Assembly: GCF_016863435.1 (NCBI RefSeq)
Contig: NZ_BOOW01000008.1
Coordinates: 124,001-188,000, forward strand
Origin: Sinosporangium siamense
Lineage (GTDB): Bacteria > Actinomycetota > Actinomycetes > Streptosporangiales > Streptosporangiaceae
Direction of reading: 5' to 3'
Length of the DNA stretch: 64,000 bases
Within the stretch, counting starts at the first letter, position 1; every line of letters begins with the position of its first letter. This document shows, one piece after another, positions 8,233 to 16,171 of this stretch. Made by a program: the position numbers and the translations under genes. The notes beneath the pieces were generated by a model that saw only the letters and a program-made list of their open reading frames with translations, did no database searches and was not told the origin of the DNA.

Positions 8233-9777
8233 TCACGGGCGTGGGGGCAGGAAGACGCGCCACTTCTCCTCTGCCGCCACGGGCAGGGACACGGGAGTCC
8301 ACGAGGTGAGAAACGGGGCGGGCAGGGTTGAGGCCGTGGTGATCACACCCACCCAGGCTCCTGCCGCCATCGCGGCGCGCAGGGCGGCGGGGACCTCGGC
8401 TCCGCCGTAGTGGTTGACCACGCCGAGCGATGAGCATCTGGCGAGATAGCCGATCTGGACCGCGTGGTGACCGTAGAGGAAACACGGGGACCGCAGCCCG
8501 AGGGCGCGCAGGGCGGTGGCCACGCGGGCGTTGGGGATGCGGTCGGCGTGCGTGTGCGCGACGTAGACCACCAAGGATGCGCCCTGCAAGGCGAAATAGC
8601 AGCCCAGGCCGACCGCTGTGAACACCCTGACCGCGCGCCACCGTCCCCGCCACAGCACCTTCAGGCCGGCGGCCACGGGCAGCGCGAGCAGGGCGTAGGC
8701 AGGCAGGAGAAAGCGGGGAGCGGCATAACCAACGGTGAAAAAGTAGGAGAAGGCGAGGGAGAGCCCGGCGGCGAGGGCGAGGACGAACTCACGCCGACGG
8801 GTGGCCCAGACGCCCAGCGCCGCGAGGACGGGCAGGGCGGCGAACCAGGCGAGGTGCTCCAGTGGCACATCGCCGCAGTTCAGCCCGAACCTGCAGAGCA
8901 GAGGTCCGTTGAGCGCCCGCAAGTGATCGGGAAGGCTGAACGTCAGGCCTGTCATGTTCTGTGTGCCTGCGGCCTTGAGCCGGGCAACCGGCCCGCCGTA
9001 GGTCAGAAACGCCTCGGTGATCCACTCGGCCCACCCGATCGAGAGTCCCGCCGCCACCGCCGCCGTGGCGCGGGTGCGCCGGCCGAGCAGACCGTAGGCG
9101 AGCAGTGGCAGGGCCAGCCACGACGCATCGGTCGGACGGAGCAGCGAGGCCGCAGCGAAGACCGCGACCAGCCCCATGAGATTGAGCCGCTCACGGTGTG
9201 ATCCCCGCGCCCCGCCAAGGGGCACTGCGGGTCTCTCGGCCAGGCACCACAGGCCGATTCCCGCGACTCCGCAGTAGGCCACCCAGGTGTTGGGCATCGC
9301 CGCGTTGGCGTAGAACATCGACACCCAGAAGCCGGCGAACATCGCCGCCGCCAGCGGCACGCCGGGCCCCGGACGCAGGCGCAGCCATATCCAATAGGCA
9401 AGGAACAGCCCGAGCCCCGAAATCACGCTCAGATAGATCCGGATCGCGAGCGGGGACGAGGTGAACGCCGCGACCGGCGACACCAGCAGGGGCACTCCTC
9501 GCGCCCGGGGCGCGCTGAAGTGCGTTGACGGCACACCGCGCGCCACCTGGCTGATGTAGACGCTTTCATCCCAGCCCAGCCCGAGCCGGGAGGTCAACAG
9601 CAGTGAGATCAGCGTCGAGCAGGCGGCCACACCGGCGAGGGCGAGGTGCCAGGGGTGGGCGGCTGCCCACGCGCCCACACGCCGGGTTTTGGCCGGGGGT
9701 GTGGTCGACGGCGCGGGCTGCGGGGGATCGTCCGCCTGCGTCATGTCAGCCAACGTTACGAAGCCTGTGGTGGGCAT
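8233..9777 (-). CDS. Multi-pass membrane glycosyltransferase-like protein
   Basis: A 514-residue protein with about ten hydrophobic segments. Near residue 74 is GWDESVY, an acidic pair in the first outer loop that resembles the catalytic DE of GT-C enzymes such as ArnT and protein mannosyltransferases. Such enzymes move sugars from lipid carriers to cell-envelope targets. The overall pattern fits, but sequence similarity to a named enzyme cannot be claimed. A second ATG eleven codons in could be the true start; neither has a strong ribosome-binding site. It stands alone. Confidence 0.6.
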   Translation of the reverse strand: MPTTGFVTLADMTQADDPPQPAPSTTPPAKTRRVGAWAAAHPWHLALAGVAACSTLISLLLTSRLGLGWDESVYISQVARGVPSTHFSAPRARGVPLLVSPVAAFTSSPLAIRIYLSVISGLGLFLAYWIWLRLRPGPGVPLAAAMFAGFWVSMFYANAAMPNTWVAYCGVAGIGLWCLAERPAVPLGGARGSHRERLNLMGLVAVFAAASLLRPTDASWLALPLLAYGLLGRRTRATAAVAAGLSIGWAEWITEAFLTYGGPVARLKAAGTQNMTGLTFSLPDHLRALNGPLLCRFGLNCGDVPLEHLAWFAALPVLAALGVWATRRREFVLALAAGLSLAFSYFFTVGYAAPRFLLPAYALLALPVAAGLKVLWRGRWRAVRVFTAVGLGCYFALQGASLVVYVAHTHADRIPNARVATALRALGLRSPCFLYGHHAVQIGYLARCSSLGVVNHYGGAEVPAALRAAMAAGAWVGVITTASTLPAPFLTSWTPVSLPVAAEEKWRVFLPPRP

Positions 9778-9874
9778 GGGCCCAAAATCGGGTTAGACAC
9801 GCGATTTCTTTTTTAGAGCCAGAGTGTGCCCCCGCCTGTGCCTGGCGATTTCTCGTAAAAGGGTGTTATTAGTC

Positions 9875-9925
9875 GCGAGGTGGATGAATTCTGCGGAGTC
9901 GGTCGCAAAATCTGATCCACCTCGC
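9875..9925 (-). terminator. Hairpin after the Cys-rich small protein
   Basis: An 11-bp perfect inverted repeat, GCGAGGTGGAT at 9875-9885 and its complement at 9915-9925, with a 29-base loop. It starts 12 bases past the stop of the gene at 9938 and is followed, on that strand, by a T-containing AT-rich stretch. Confidence 0.45.
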
Positions 9926-9937
9926 CACGGTGCTTCT

Positions 9938-10246
9938 TTATTCTTCGCGGCTGTAGGCGCGCAGCTCACGGCGCACCTGGTGGCGGCTGCGGCGGCGGTC
10001 CTCACGTCGGAAGTAATATCCGGTGCACTCCCTGCACCCGTCGCTGCTGCCGCAACCGAACAGGTAGAAGGCGGTGGCAGCCCAGTGGCAGCCACTGATG
10101 CGGTGGCTCATGGACGCGCTGTCGGCGGTGATCTCATCCGGCAATGTGCACGGCCCGAAACGATGGTCGTGCACCGGACGGTAGGTCACCATCGGAAGGT
10201 CGGCCATGCGCACCCACCAGGGCCGGGTTTTATCGGTCCTGCTCAT
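9938..10246 (-). CDS. Small Cys/His-rich protein of unknown function
   Basis: A 102-residue protein I do not recognise. Cysteines occur at 33, 53, 65, 71 and 74, with histidines at 48 and 54, and the tail after residue 79 is strongly basic (REDRRRSRHQVRRELR). The cysteine spacing GCGSSDGCRECTGYY hints at a metal site or a target for modification. The ATG has a good AGGTGA ribosome-binding site. It lies downstream of the STM4014-like ATP-grasp gene on the same strand but is separated by 323 bases, so it may have its own promoter. No signal peptide. Confidence 0.6.
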   Translation of the reverse strand: MSRTDKTRPWWVRMADLPMVTYRPVHDHRFGPCTLPDEITADSASMSHRISGCHWAATAFYLFGCGSSDGCRECTGYYFRREDRRRSRHQVRRELRAYSREE

Positions 10247-10569
10247 ACGGTCACCTTTCGGCTCCGTGACGCCCCTGGTTGGGGCTGTCATGGGACCGGA
10301 TGCACCGTGATCACCTCCGACCTCGTATATATGACGCAGGGGACTGAGAACGGCGTCGCCGCTCGAAGAACCTGATTCCGACCGTATCGCGCGCCACGCG
10401 ACCGTGTGAGTGACTGCGTCGCCGACTTCCGGTGGGGGCTCGTGCTGCTTTTGGGCTGTGCCGTACGGCAGGCGGTGGCAACCTTGTGAGTGGTCGTGTA
10501 GCCCGCCTTCGGCTGTTTGGTGATCGCGCTGCCGGTGGCTTCGCCGTATGACGTCGGGGTGCGGGGTGG
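10247..10569. other. Non-coding gap between Cys-rich gene and ATP-grasp gene
   Basis: No convincing gene. Contains a copy of the palindrome TGCCGTACGGCA at 10459-10470, a sequence that recurs in this window, and an AT-rich patch (near 10325) that could be the -10 region for the small protein at 9938. No hairpin with a T-run was seen. Confidence 0.4.
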
Positions 10570-11670
10570 TTACCGCTGTCGCCGGTGCCGGGGGCCGCGC
10601 CAGCCGTTGAGGATGGTGCGGACCTGTGCCGTGTAGGTGTCCTGGTCTCGGCCTTCGAGGTCGGGGAGGCCGGGCAGCAGGTCGCCGAAGGCGTTGACCT
10701 CGGCCACGGCGAGGGTGCGCCAGTCGGAGCTCACCATCAGGTCGACGCCGACACGCAGACTGCCGGGGAAACAGGCGGCGGCCTCGCCGCACACCCGCAG
10801 GAGGTGCTGCCACCCACGGTCGCCGAGCCGCCGCCGGACCGCGTCGAGGTCGCCGCGGGCACCGCCAAGGTGGAGGTTGGTCATGGGGCCGGTGCTGGTG
10901 CGCACGACGCCGTGGACGGCCACGCCCGCCACCGTCACCACGCGCAGGTCCAGGTTTCTTCCGCCCAGCGACGCCTTGGGGAACCATCGCTCGACGTGCA
11001 GGCCGTCCGGGGCGAGCGCGTCCACCAGGGCGCGCACCTCGGGTTCGGTCTCGTAGGCTCGCACGCGCAGGGAGTTGTGCAGGGAGTTCCCCGTCCGCTC
11101 GATGGACGTGACGGCTTTGAGGCGGTCGCGATTGACCTGGAAGGCGATCACACCGGAGGCCGAGGAACCGTGTGCGGGCTTGACGAAGACCCGTGACCAC
11201 CCCATGTCGGCCATCTGCTCGCGCAGTGAGTCGTAGGAGTCGACCGGTCGTGTGAGCGCCGGCGGCACGGGCACACCGGCCGCAGCGAGCCGGGCGTGGC
11301 ACACCCGCTTGTCGAACATGACCGCGATCTCGTCGACGTCGTCGAGAAGATCGATCCCCGGGGCGGCGGCGATGGAGGCGAGCCCCCGCCTGAACGAGGC
11401 ATACCACCGCGCACCACCTCCCACGCGGGTCGGGTCGCCGGGGCCTCGCAACAACGCGTCCGTTTCCGCGTCCTCACCGGGGGAGTCGATGCGGACCGAT
11501 GCTCCCTCGGGGATGTGCGGAGCACCGCCGGTCAGCACCTCACGCCACGGCACAACATGGGGCTCGGGAAGCCCGCAGGCGGCCACGGCCTCGGCGAACA
11601 GCCGGACGCGCCGGTCGCCCGGTGTGCCGACGACGGCGAATCTCACCGGCTCACCGTTGTGTGGTGCCAT
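10570..11670 (-). CDS. STM4014-family ATP-grasp protein
   Basis: A 366-residue ATP-grasp enzyme of the STM4014 family, named after a Salmonella locus. Visible ATP-grasp features are K121 in the MFDKR start of the central domain, the phosphate-binding loop VFVKPAHGSSASG with K164, and the metal ligands D310 and then E324 and N326 in AVAEVNAFGDLLPG. Such enzymes join a carboxylate to an amine or thiol. The ATG has a good AAAGGAAG site. It lies 69 bases after the STM4015-like gene on the same strand, probably in one operon. In enterobacteria these families sit with radical-SAM (STM4011, STM4012) and sulfatase-like (STM4013) members, none of which is here. Substrate unknown. Confidence 0.82.
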   Translation of the reverse strand: MAPHNGEPVRFAVVGTPGDRRVRLFAEAVAACGLPEPHVVPWREVLTGGAPHIPEGASVRIDSPGEDAETDALLRGPGDPTRVGGGARWYASFRRGLASIAAAPGIDLLDDVDEIAVMFDKRVCHARLAAAGVPVPPALTRPVDSYDSLREQMADMGWSRVFVKPAHGSSASGVIAFQVNRDRLKAVTSIERTGNSLHNSLRVRAYETEPEVRALVDALAPDGLHVERWFPKASLGGRNLDLRVVTVAGVAVHGVVRTSTGPMTNLHLGGARGDLDAVRRRLGDRGWQHLLRVCGEAAACFPGSLRVGVDLMVSSDWRTLAVAEVNAFGDLLPGLPDLEGRDQDTYTAQVRTILNGWRGPRHRRQR

Positions 11671-11739
11671 GGTCTTCCTTTGCGTTTTGGGGCCGGTGCT
11701 TGGGGCGAGACCGGGATGGGCGTCCAGTCCGGCGGGCTC

Positions 11740-12711
11740 CTACTCGTTCACCGCGGTGTAGAGCCAATCCTCGCCCGACTGCAGCTCGGAGTCGTCGAGG
11801 TCGACCGTGAGGCCGGGCAGGAGGGCCGGCACGCGGGTCATCATGGAGCCGGTCAGGAAGTGGTGTCGCAGGTCGAGCCTGCTGAGGTGGGTGAGAGGCT
11901 GTCCGCTGAGGAGGGCTTCGGCGCCCACGTCGGTGAGGACGCCCATCGACAGGCTGAGACTCTCAAGCCTGGCCACGATCGGGGCGGCGGCCACCGCGGC
12001 GGCGATCTCGTCCTGGATCTCGCTGTTTTGCAGGCCGAGGTGGCGCAGCGCGGGCAGGCGCTCGCCGGACAGGATGCCCGCCAGGTCGGCGACGGTGGCG
12101 TCGCCGCCGTAGTTTTCGACTCCCAGCCACACATCCAGGCGCTCAAGCGCGGGCAGGTCGCACGCGCTGAGCGCGCGCACCAGCTCACCGCCGAGCCCGC
12201 CCGACTCGAAGCGCAGCATCCTCAGCGACTCGTGGCGCACCGGTGTCAGGCGGGCACCGGAGCCGCCGCGCACGTCCAACCGCTCAAGCTTGGGGAACGC
12301 CGTCAGCAGCGGCGTGATGTCGGACTGCTGGATCCAGGAGATCTCGCTCTCGTCGGGTGTGATGGCCCCGAGGAACAGCGCACGCAGGGCGGGCAGACGG
12401 GAGGCGTTGCCGGCCAGCATTTCCACGATGTCGCTGGAGTCGGTCTCGTAGCAGTCCTGCCAGTGGCCGATGACGATCGCGCGCACCCGGGTCGTGTCGA
12501 CACGCTCGAGGAAACGGTTGAAGTGATCCGCGATCACGATGTCGACGTCGTCGCCCCACTCGCTGCCCTCGATCCGCCATGCGACAGAGGCGGGGTCGGG
12601 GAGCTCCTTGTCCTTGCCGGTTTCCGGCCCAGGCGCGTAGACCACGGGAAGGCCCGCGTAATGGTCGCGGTAGTCGTGCGTGGAGACGATGGGCTCGTCG
12701 ATGTCGATCAT
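11740..12711 (-). CDS. STM4015-family leucine-rich-repeat protein
   Basis: A 323-residue protein. The N-terminus (YAGLPVVY near residue 19) and the run of leucine-rich repeats from about residue 110 to the end match the STM4015 family. Repeats show patterns such as LPALRALFLG, FPKLERLDVRGG, LPALERLDVWLG and LSRLDLRHH. Leucine-rich repeats normally bind a partner protein or peptide. The start was put at the ATG preceded by GAGGAA; a longer upstream frame has no family match. It precedes the STM4014-like ATP-grasp gene in the same direction. It may present a substrate to that enzyme, which is inference from co-occurrence. No signal peptide or membrane segment. Confidence 0.82.
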   Translation of the reverse strand: MIDIDEPIVSTHDYRDHYAGLPVVYAPGPETGKDKELPDPASVAWRIEGSEWGDDVDIVIADHFNRFLERVDTTRVRAIVIGHWQDCYETDSSDIVEMLAGNASRLPALRALFLGAITPDESEISWIQQSDITPLLTAFPKLERLDVRGGSGARLTPVRHESLRMLRFESGGLGGELVRALSACDLPALERLDVWLGVENYGGDATVADLAGILSGERLPALRHLGLQNSEIQDEIAAAVAAAPIVARLESLSLSMGVLTDVGAEALLSGQPLTHLSRLDLRHHFLTGSMMTRVPALLPGLTVDLDDSELQSGEDWLYTAVNE

Positions 12712-12954
12712 GATCGGGTGTTCCTCGCTTCGGGGTTCGCGGGCTCCTGTCCTATCAGAGCCGGCCGACACTTCGGAGATCGTTAAGGTCGGGGGCCCGG
12801 CGGGAGCGTTTGGCGCACGAGGGCGGTGTGGTCGCGGTCCAGGGGCCGGCGGCTGAGTGTTGTGCGGGCCGTCCTCACAGAACGGATCGGTCAAGTCGGT
12901 GCCGCGGACGGGGGAGGCGAGAGGTGGCGCCTCCTCCGGGATTCGGCGGGTGGG

Positions 12955-13572
12955 TCAGTCCACGCGGAAACCCATGAGGGGGATGTCGAACGGGTCGATG
13001 TCGGTGGGATAGCCCTCCACGCGGAAGCCGAAGAAGCTCTCCAAGGCTTCTTCGCCTAGTTCGAGGGGGTGGAAGGGCAGCGGATAGGCGTCGTCTTCGA
13101 GGTCCAGTTGTTCCACCGGATGTTCGCCCGACCAGAAGGGGGTCTCGAAGGGGAGGGGGTCGCCGATGTCCTCCATGACGCCGGAGTCCGGGGCCACGCT
13201 GAGGGAGCGAATGAGGGTGCCGTCGTGCCAGACCCCCATGGCCAGCCAGTCGGTGACGCTGTGCATGGCGTGCAGGTAGGTGTTGCGGCCGTCCTTGGCG
13301 ACGAACCTTGAGGGGAGGGTGGAAGGGAGGTCGACCACCACCTGGCGGTCGGCGATGATCTCTACGCCGGGGTAGCAGCCGATGTAGACGAGGCCCTCGG
13401 AGGGATAGGCGCATTCGCCGAGGTCGCCGTCGCCCATCTCGGTGAGTGTGGCCTCCGGGTAGAGCCGGGGGAGGAGGTCACGGCACGCGTCCTTGTCCAG
13501 AGCGGGCCGCGTACGGAACACCTCGGCGGCGTCGGCGGTCGAGCGGAGGAGAAGTCCGGTCTTAGCACCCAT
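12955..13572 (-). CDS. DUF6928-family protein
   Basis: A 205-residue protein beginning MGAKTGLLLRSTADA, with the DUF6928 layout: a first half containing LYPEATL and GLVYIGCYPG, and a tail with WSGEHPVE and GFRVEG. The family is actinobacterial and of unknown function, and is predicted to be soluble. The start is the ATG directly before GAKT; the frame extends upstream without matching residues. It is on the same strand as the STM4015 gene, 243 bases upstream of it, so common transcription is possible but not shown. Confidence 0.75.
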   Translation of the reverse strand: MGAKTGLLLRSTADAAEVFRTRPALDKDACRDLLPRLYPEATLTEMGDGDLGECAYPSEGLVYIGCYPGVEIIADRQVVVDLPSTLPSRFVAKDGRNTYLHAMHSVTDWLAMGVWHDGTLIRSLSVAPDSGVMEDIGDPLPFETPFWSGEHPVEQLDLEDDAYPLPFHPLELGEEALESFFGFRVEGYPTDIDPFDIPLMGFRVD

Positions 13573-14139
13573 GGACCGGCACCTTAGTAGGCGTACCCCC
13601 GAGATCATGGCGTTCCCCGGTGAAATCCACGCCTTGTCGACAGCCGTCTCGCCCTCTTCGGATGGAAGCGGGGGGTGTGTTCGGGGGACGTGTGCCGGCG
13701 TCAGGGGGCGATTTCGCGGCGGATTGCGGAGAGGAGGCCGCCGAGGCCGTCGAAGGTGACGAATTGGGGGCCGCGGCCTTCGGCCCAGGTCCACCACGCG
13801 GGGGCTTGCCGGGCGTTCTGGTGTGCCGACCACGCGAAATCTTCTTCGTCGAGGAAGAGGCGGTTCAGGGGTGATCGTGATATCGGTTGCCGGGGTGGAA
13901 TATGAGGGATGGCATTATTCCGATGACGTGAAGCGGGGTGACGGGCTTCCGCGATTGCGTGCTTGCTTTCCCGTTCTGAAGGAGGTCGGACGACGGCCTG
14001 TCCGGGGCGCCGGGGATATGATGTGCGATAAATGGATTGAAGTGTTGATTATTTTAAAGTGGCCGGTCTGGTGCGATACCTCTCCTGGAGGAGTGCCGGT
14101 CTTTCTGGGGGCATCGCCCCTTTATGCAATACTCCACGC
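13573..14139. other. Gap with gene remnant and AT-rich patch
   Basis: A 567-base stretch without an intact gene. It holds the minus-strand coding remnant at 13701-13870 and then, from about 13870 to 14060, markedly AT-rich DNA (for example TTGATTATTTTAAAG). The composition change may mark an old insertion or deletion edge. The promoter of the BTAD regulator should lie in the AT-rich part. Confidence 0.4.
13701..13870 (-). pseudogene. C-terminal remnant of an unidentified protein
   Basis: Read on the minus strand this segment gives a protein-like tail of about 56 codons ending in a TGA at 13701-13703. It contains LFLDEEDFAWSAHQNAR and FVTFDGLGGLLSAIRR. It is tryptophan-rich with good actinomycete codon choice, yet no in-frame ATG, GTG or TTG precedes it and the frame runs into AT-rich DNA. 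It looks like the 3' end of a lost gene. The parent family was not recognised. Confidence 0.4.
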
Positions 14140-15837
14140 GTGGATTTTCTCGTGCTTGGCTCCCTGGCAATCACGCACGGGGGGCAGTCCACCGCCCCCT
14201 CGGCCGCTAAAGACCGTGCCTTTCTCGGTGAGCTTCTGGCCCACCACGGCGAGTTGGTCTCCACCGAGCATTTGGTGGAGGCTCTCTGGCCCGACCGGCT
14301 TCCGGCCGACCCGGCGAACGCCGTGCAGGTCCGGGCCTCCCGTCTGCGTTCGCTTCTCCGTTCACTGTCGCCCGATTCGGCCGAGTCGCTGTTGCACACC
14401 CGTTCGGGGGGTTATGAGCTCACCCTCGACAAGGCGGATCTGGACCTGTCCCGTTTACAGCGGGAACTCGCGCGTGCGAGTCATGCGGCCACCCCAAAAG
14501 ATGCGATGGCGGCCCTTGAGGGTGGGCTCTTGTTGTGGCGGGGGGAGCCCTTCTGCGACGTGCCCAGCACGCCCTGTATCAGTGCGGAGATCGCCCGAGC
14601 ACATGAGTTGCGGTTGGCGGCCGTGGAGCGATACGCCGATCTGGTGCTCGCTGGGGAGTCGCTCCCCAGCGAGCTGATCACCACGCTGGCCGCCCTCAGC
14701 GAGCGTAATCCGATGCGGGAGTCGCTCCATTACCGGTTCATGCGGACCATGCACATGGCAGGGCGGTCGGCCGAGGCCCTCACCGTTTACGAGCGCATTC
14801 GCCACACTCTGCGCGAGGAGCTCGGGGCGGATCCGACGCCTGAGTTACAGCGGCTCTACCACGCGATCCTCAACGCGGAGCCCGGTCTCGGGCGGCGGCA
14901 GGCAGGCGACACGGCAGAGCTTGGCGGGCGCCGGGAAATAGCCGATATCGAGGGCACTCCCCCTGGGCCGGGAACCTCCACCCGCGAATTCACGGCCCAC
15001 GGCACCACGCCGCCCGGGGCGGGCGCGGCCGGGCAAACGCCCTCTTCGGATGTCGGAGGAGTGCCTGTTCCGGCTTTCGTGGACTCAACCGGTTCCGGTG
15101 CGGGAGTCACACATGAAGGGTTCTCCACACCCGGTCACACGACTCACGGGCCGGGCACCGGGGCCGGTGAGCTTGGCGGCACGCCTCATGCAGCGGGTGC
15201 TGGGGGCACGCCTCATGCGGCGGGTGCCGAGGCCCACTATCCCCAGCCCCCGCCTGCGGGCCAGGCCGCCAAATCCGAGACGCTCACCTCCGGTGAAGGG
15301 CAAGGGTTCCTGAGCGGCCGGTTCCGCATGTCCGGGGTCCTGGTTTCCCGCTGGGGGAGCACTCTGCTCGCGGTGCTTGTCGCCGCGCTTGTCGGTTTCA
15401 CGGCGGCGGGGTTGTGGTGGCGGCCGTCCGTCGAGGTCACGCCCACGCCCACGCCCCAGCAATTGCTTGTACGCCCCATCCCCGGGGACAAGTCTCGTTT
15501 CGATGGCGACATCACCTTCCCCGACGGCAGCACGGTGAGCGTGGGGCAGAGGTTCGTGAAGACGTGGAAGCTCACCAACGACGGCGCCATCCCGTGGCGG
15601 GATCGCTATCTCTATCGCCAGTGGCCATGGGACGGCGAGGATCTCTGCCAGACTCCGCGCCGGGTGCCGATCCCCGATACCGACCCCGGGGAGTCGGTGC
15701 ATGTGAGTGTCCCGGTGACGGCTCCTCGTCAGCCCGGCATGTGCAAGGTCTACTGGAAGATGGTCGACGAGCAAGGCAACCACTACATGCCCCACCTCAG
15801 CGGAATCTTCTTCGAGGTGCGTGTCGTGGCCCTCTGA
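14140..15837 (+). CDS. Membrane-anchored BTAD regulator with extracytoplasmic NBR1-type Ig domain
   Basis: A 565-residue protein with an unusual layout. Residues about 1-85 form an OmpR-type winged helix (VLGSLAITHGG, then ELVSTEHLVEALWP and VRASRLRSLL). Residues about 90-240 match the bacterial transcriptional activator (BTAD) helical domain of SARP/AfsR regulators. A low-complexity Gly/Thr/Pro/His linker follows. One membrane helix lies near residues 405-427 (LLAVLVAALVGFTAAGLWW). Residues about 450-565 match an NBR1-type Ig-like domain (VGQRFVKTWKLTNDGAIPW, then GMCKVYWKM). The DNA-binding part should be inside and the Ig domain outside the membrane, as in CadC/ToxR-type one-component sensors. 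The start is uncertain: GTG 14140 fits the domain best; GTG 14059 and 14071 are alternatives. Confidence 0.82.
   Translation: MDFLVLGSLAITHGGQSTAPSAAKDRAFLGELLAHHGELVSTEHLVEALWPDRLPADPANAVQVRASRLRSLLRSLSPDSAESLLHTRSGGYELTLDKADLDLSRLQRELARASHAATPKDAMAALEGGLLLWRGEPFCDVPSTPCISAEIARAHELRLAAVERYADLVLAGESLPSELITTLAALSERNPMRESLHYRFMRTMHMAGRSAEALTVYERIRHTLREELGADPTPELQRLYHAILNAEPGLGRRQAGDTAELGGRREIADIEGTPPGPGTSTREFTAHGTTPPGAGAAGQTPSSDVGGVPVPAFVDSTGSGAGVTHEGFSTPGHTTHGPGTGAGELGGTPHAAGAGGTPHAAGAEAHYPQPPPAGQAAKSETLTSGEGQGFLSGRFRMSGVLVSRWGSTLLAVLVAALVGFTAAGLWWRPSVEVTPTPTPQQLLVRPIPGDKSRFDGDITFPDGSTVSVGQRFVKTWKLTNDGAIPWRDRYLYRQWPWDGEDLCQTPRRVPIPDTDPGESVHVSVPVTAPRQPGMCKVYWKMVDEQGNHYMPHLSGIFFEVRVVAL
15175..15228 (+). 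repeat. Two 27-bp coding repeats in the linker
   Basis: Two adjacent 27-base units, differing at three positions, encode GGTPHAAGA twice in the linker between the BTAD domain and the membrane helix. Slippage in a low-complexity linker is the simplest cause. Confidence 0.75.
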
Positions 15838-16171
15838 CCTGCGCCTTCACTGGGTGAACGGTGCCGTGCAGGCGGCGGTACAGCGCGCGTGCAGCGCCGT
15901 GCCGCACTCTGGTCTTCCACCGAGGCTACGGGGGGAAGGGAGCCGCACCCTTCCACGCCGAGGTGAACGGTCAGACGTGTGGGCACGTGTAGGACTGACC
16001 GTGAGTTCGGGGGCGTTCCCCCCACCGCCGGTCGCCTCGGCGGTGGGGGGCACCTCATTGCCTATATCGGCCTTCCAGGGAGATGTCGGCTATTAGGATG
16101 ATGATCACGGCGATGCGTTGAAACCTGGACGACTTGCTCGCCGCATCATCTGAGCTCGCTGGGAGTACGGC
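15838..16171. other. Gap before the methyltransferase, with terminator
   Basis: A 334-base gap without a gene. It holds the strong hairpin at 16018-16050 listed separately, which closes the regulator transcript. The promoter of the methyltransferase should lie between that hairpin and 16160. Nothing else was seen. Confidence 0.45.
16018..16050 (+). terminator. Strong GC hairpin
   Basis: A perfect 12-bp stem, CCCCCCACCGCC at 16018-16029 pairing with 16039-16050, with a nine-base loop. No T-run follows, which is common for actinomycete terminators. It is 180 bases past the regulator stop. Confidence 0.7.

Noticed and set aside
9938-11670. Graspetide (TgmA/TgmB-type) cluster
   Set aside because: The ATP-grasp enzyme fits the STM4014 family rather than TgmB, and the small protein lacks the TxRxxD-type core of graspetide precursors.
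14140-15837. SARP activator of an antibiotic cluster
   Set aside because: No biosynthetic genes are near, and the membrane and Ig parts do not fit a classical pathway activator.
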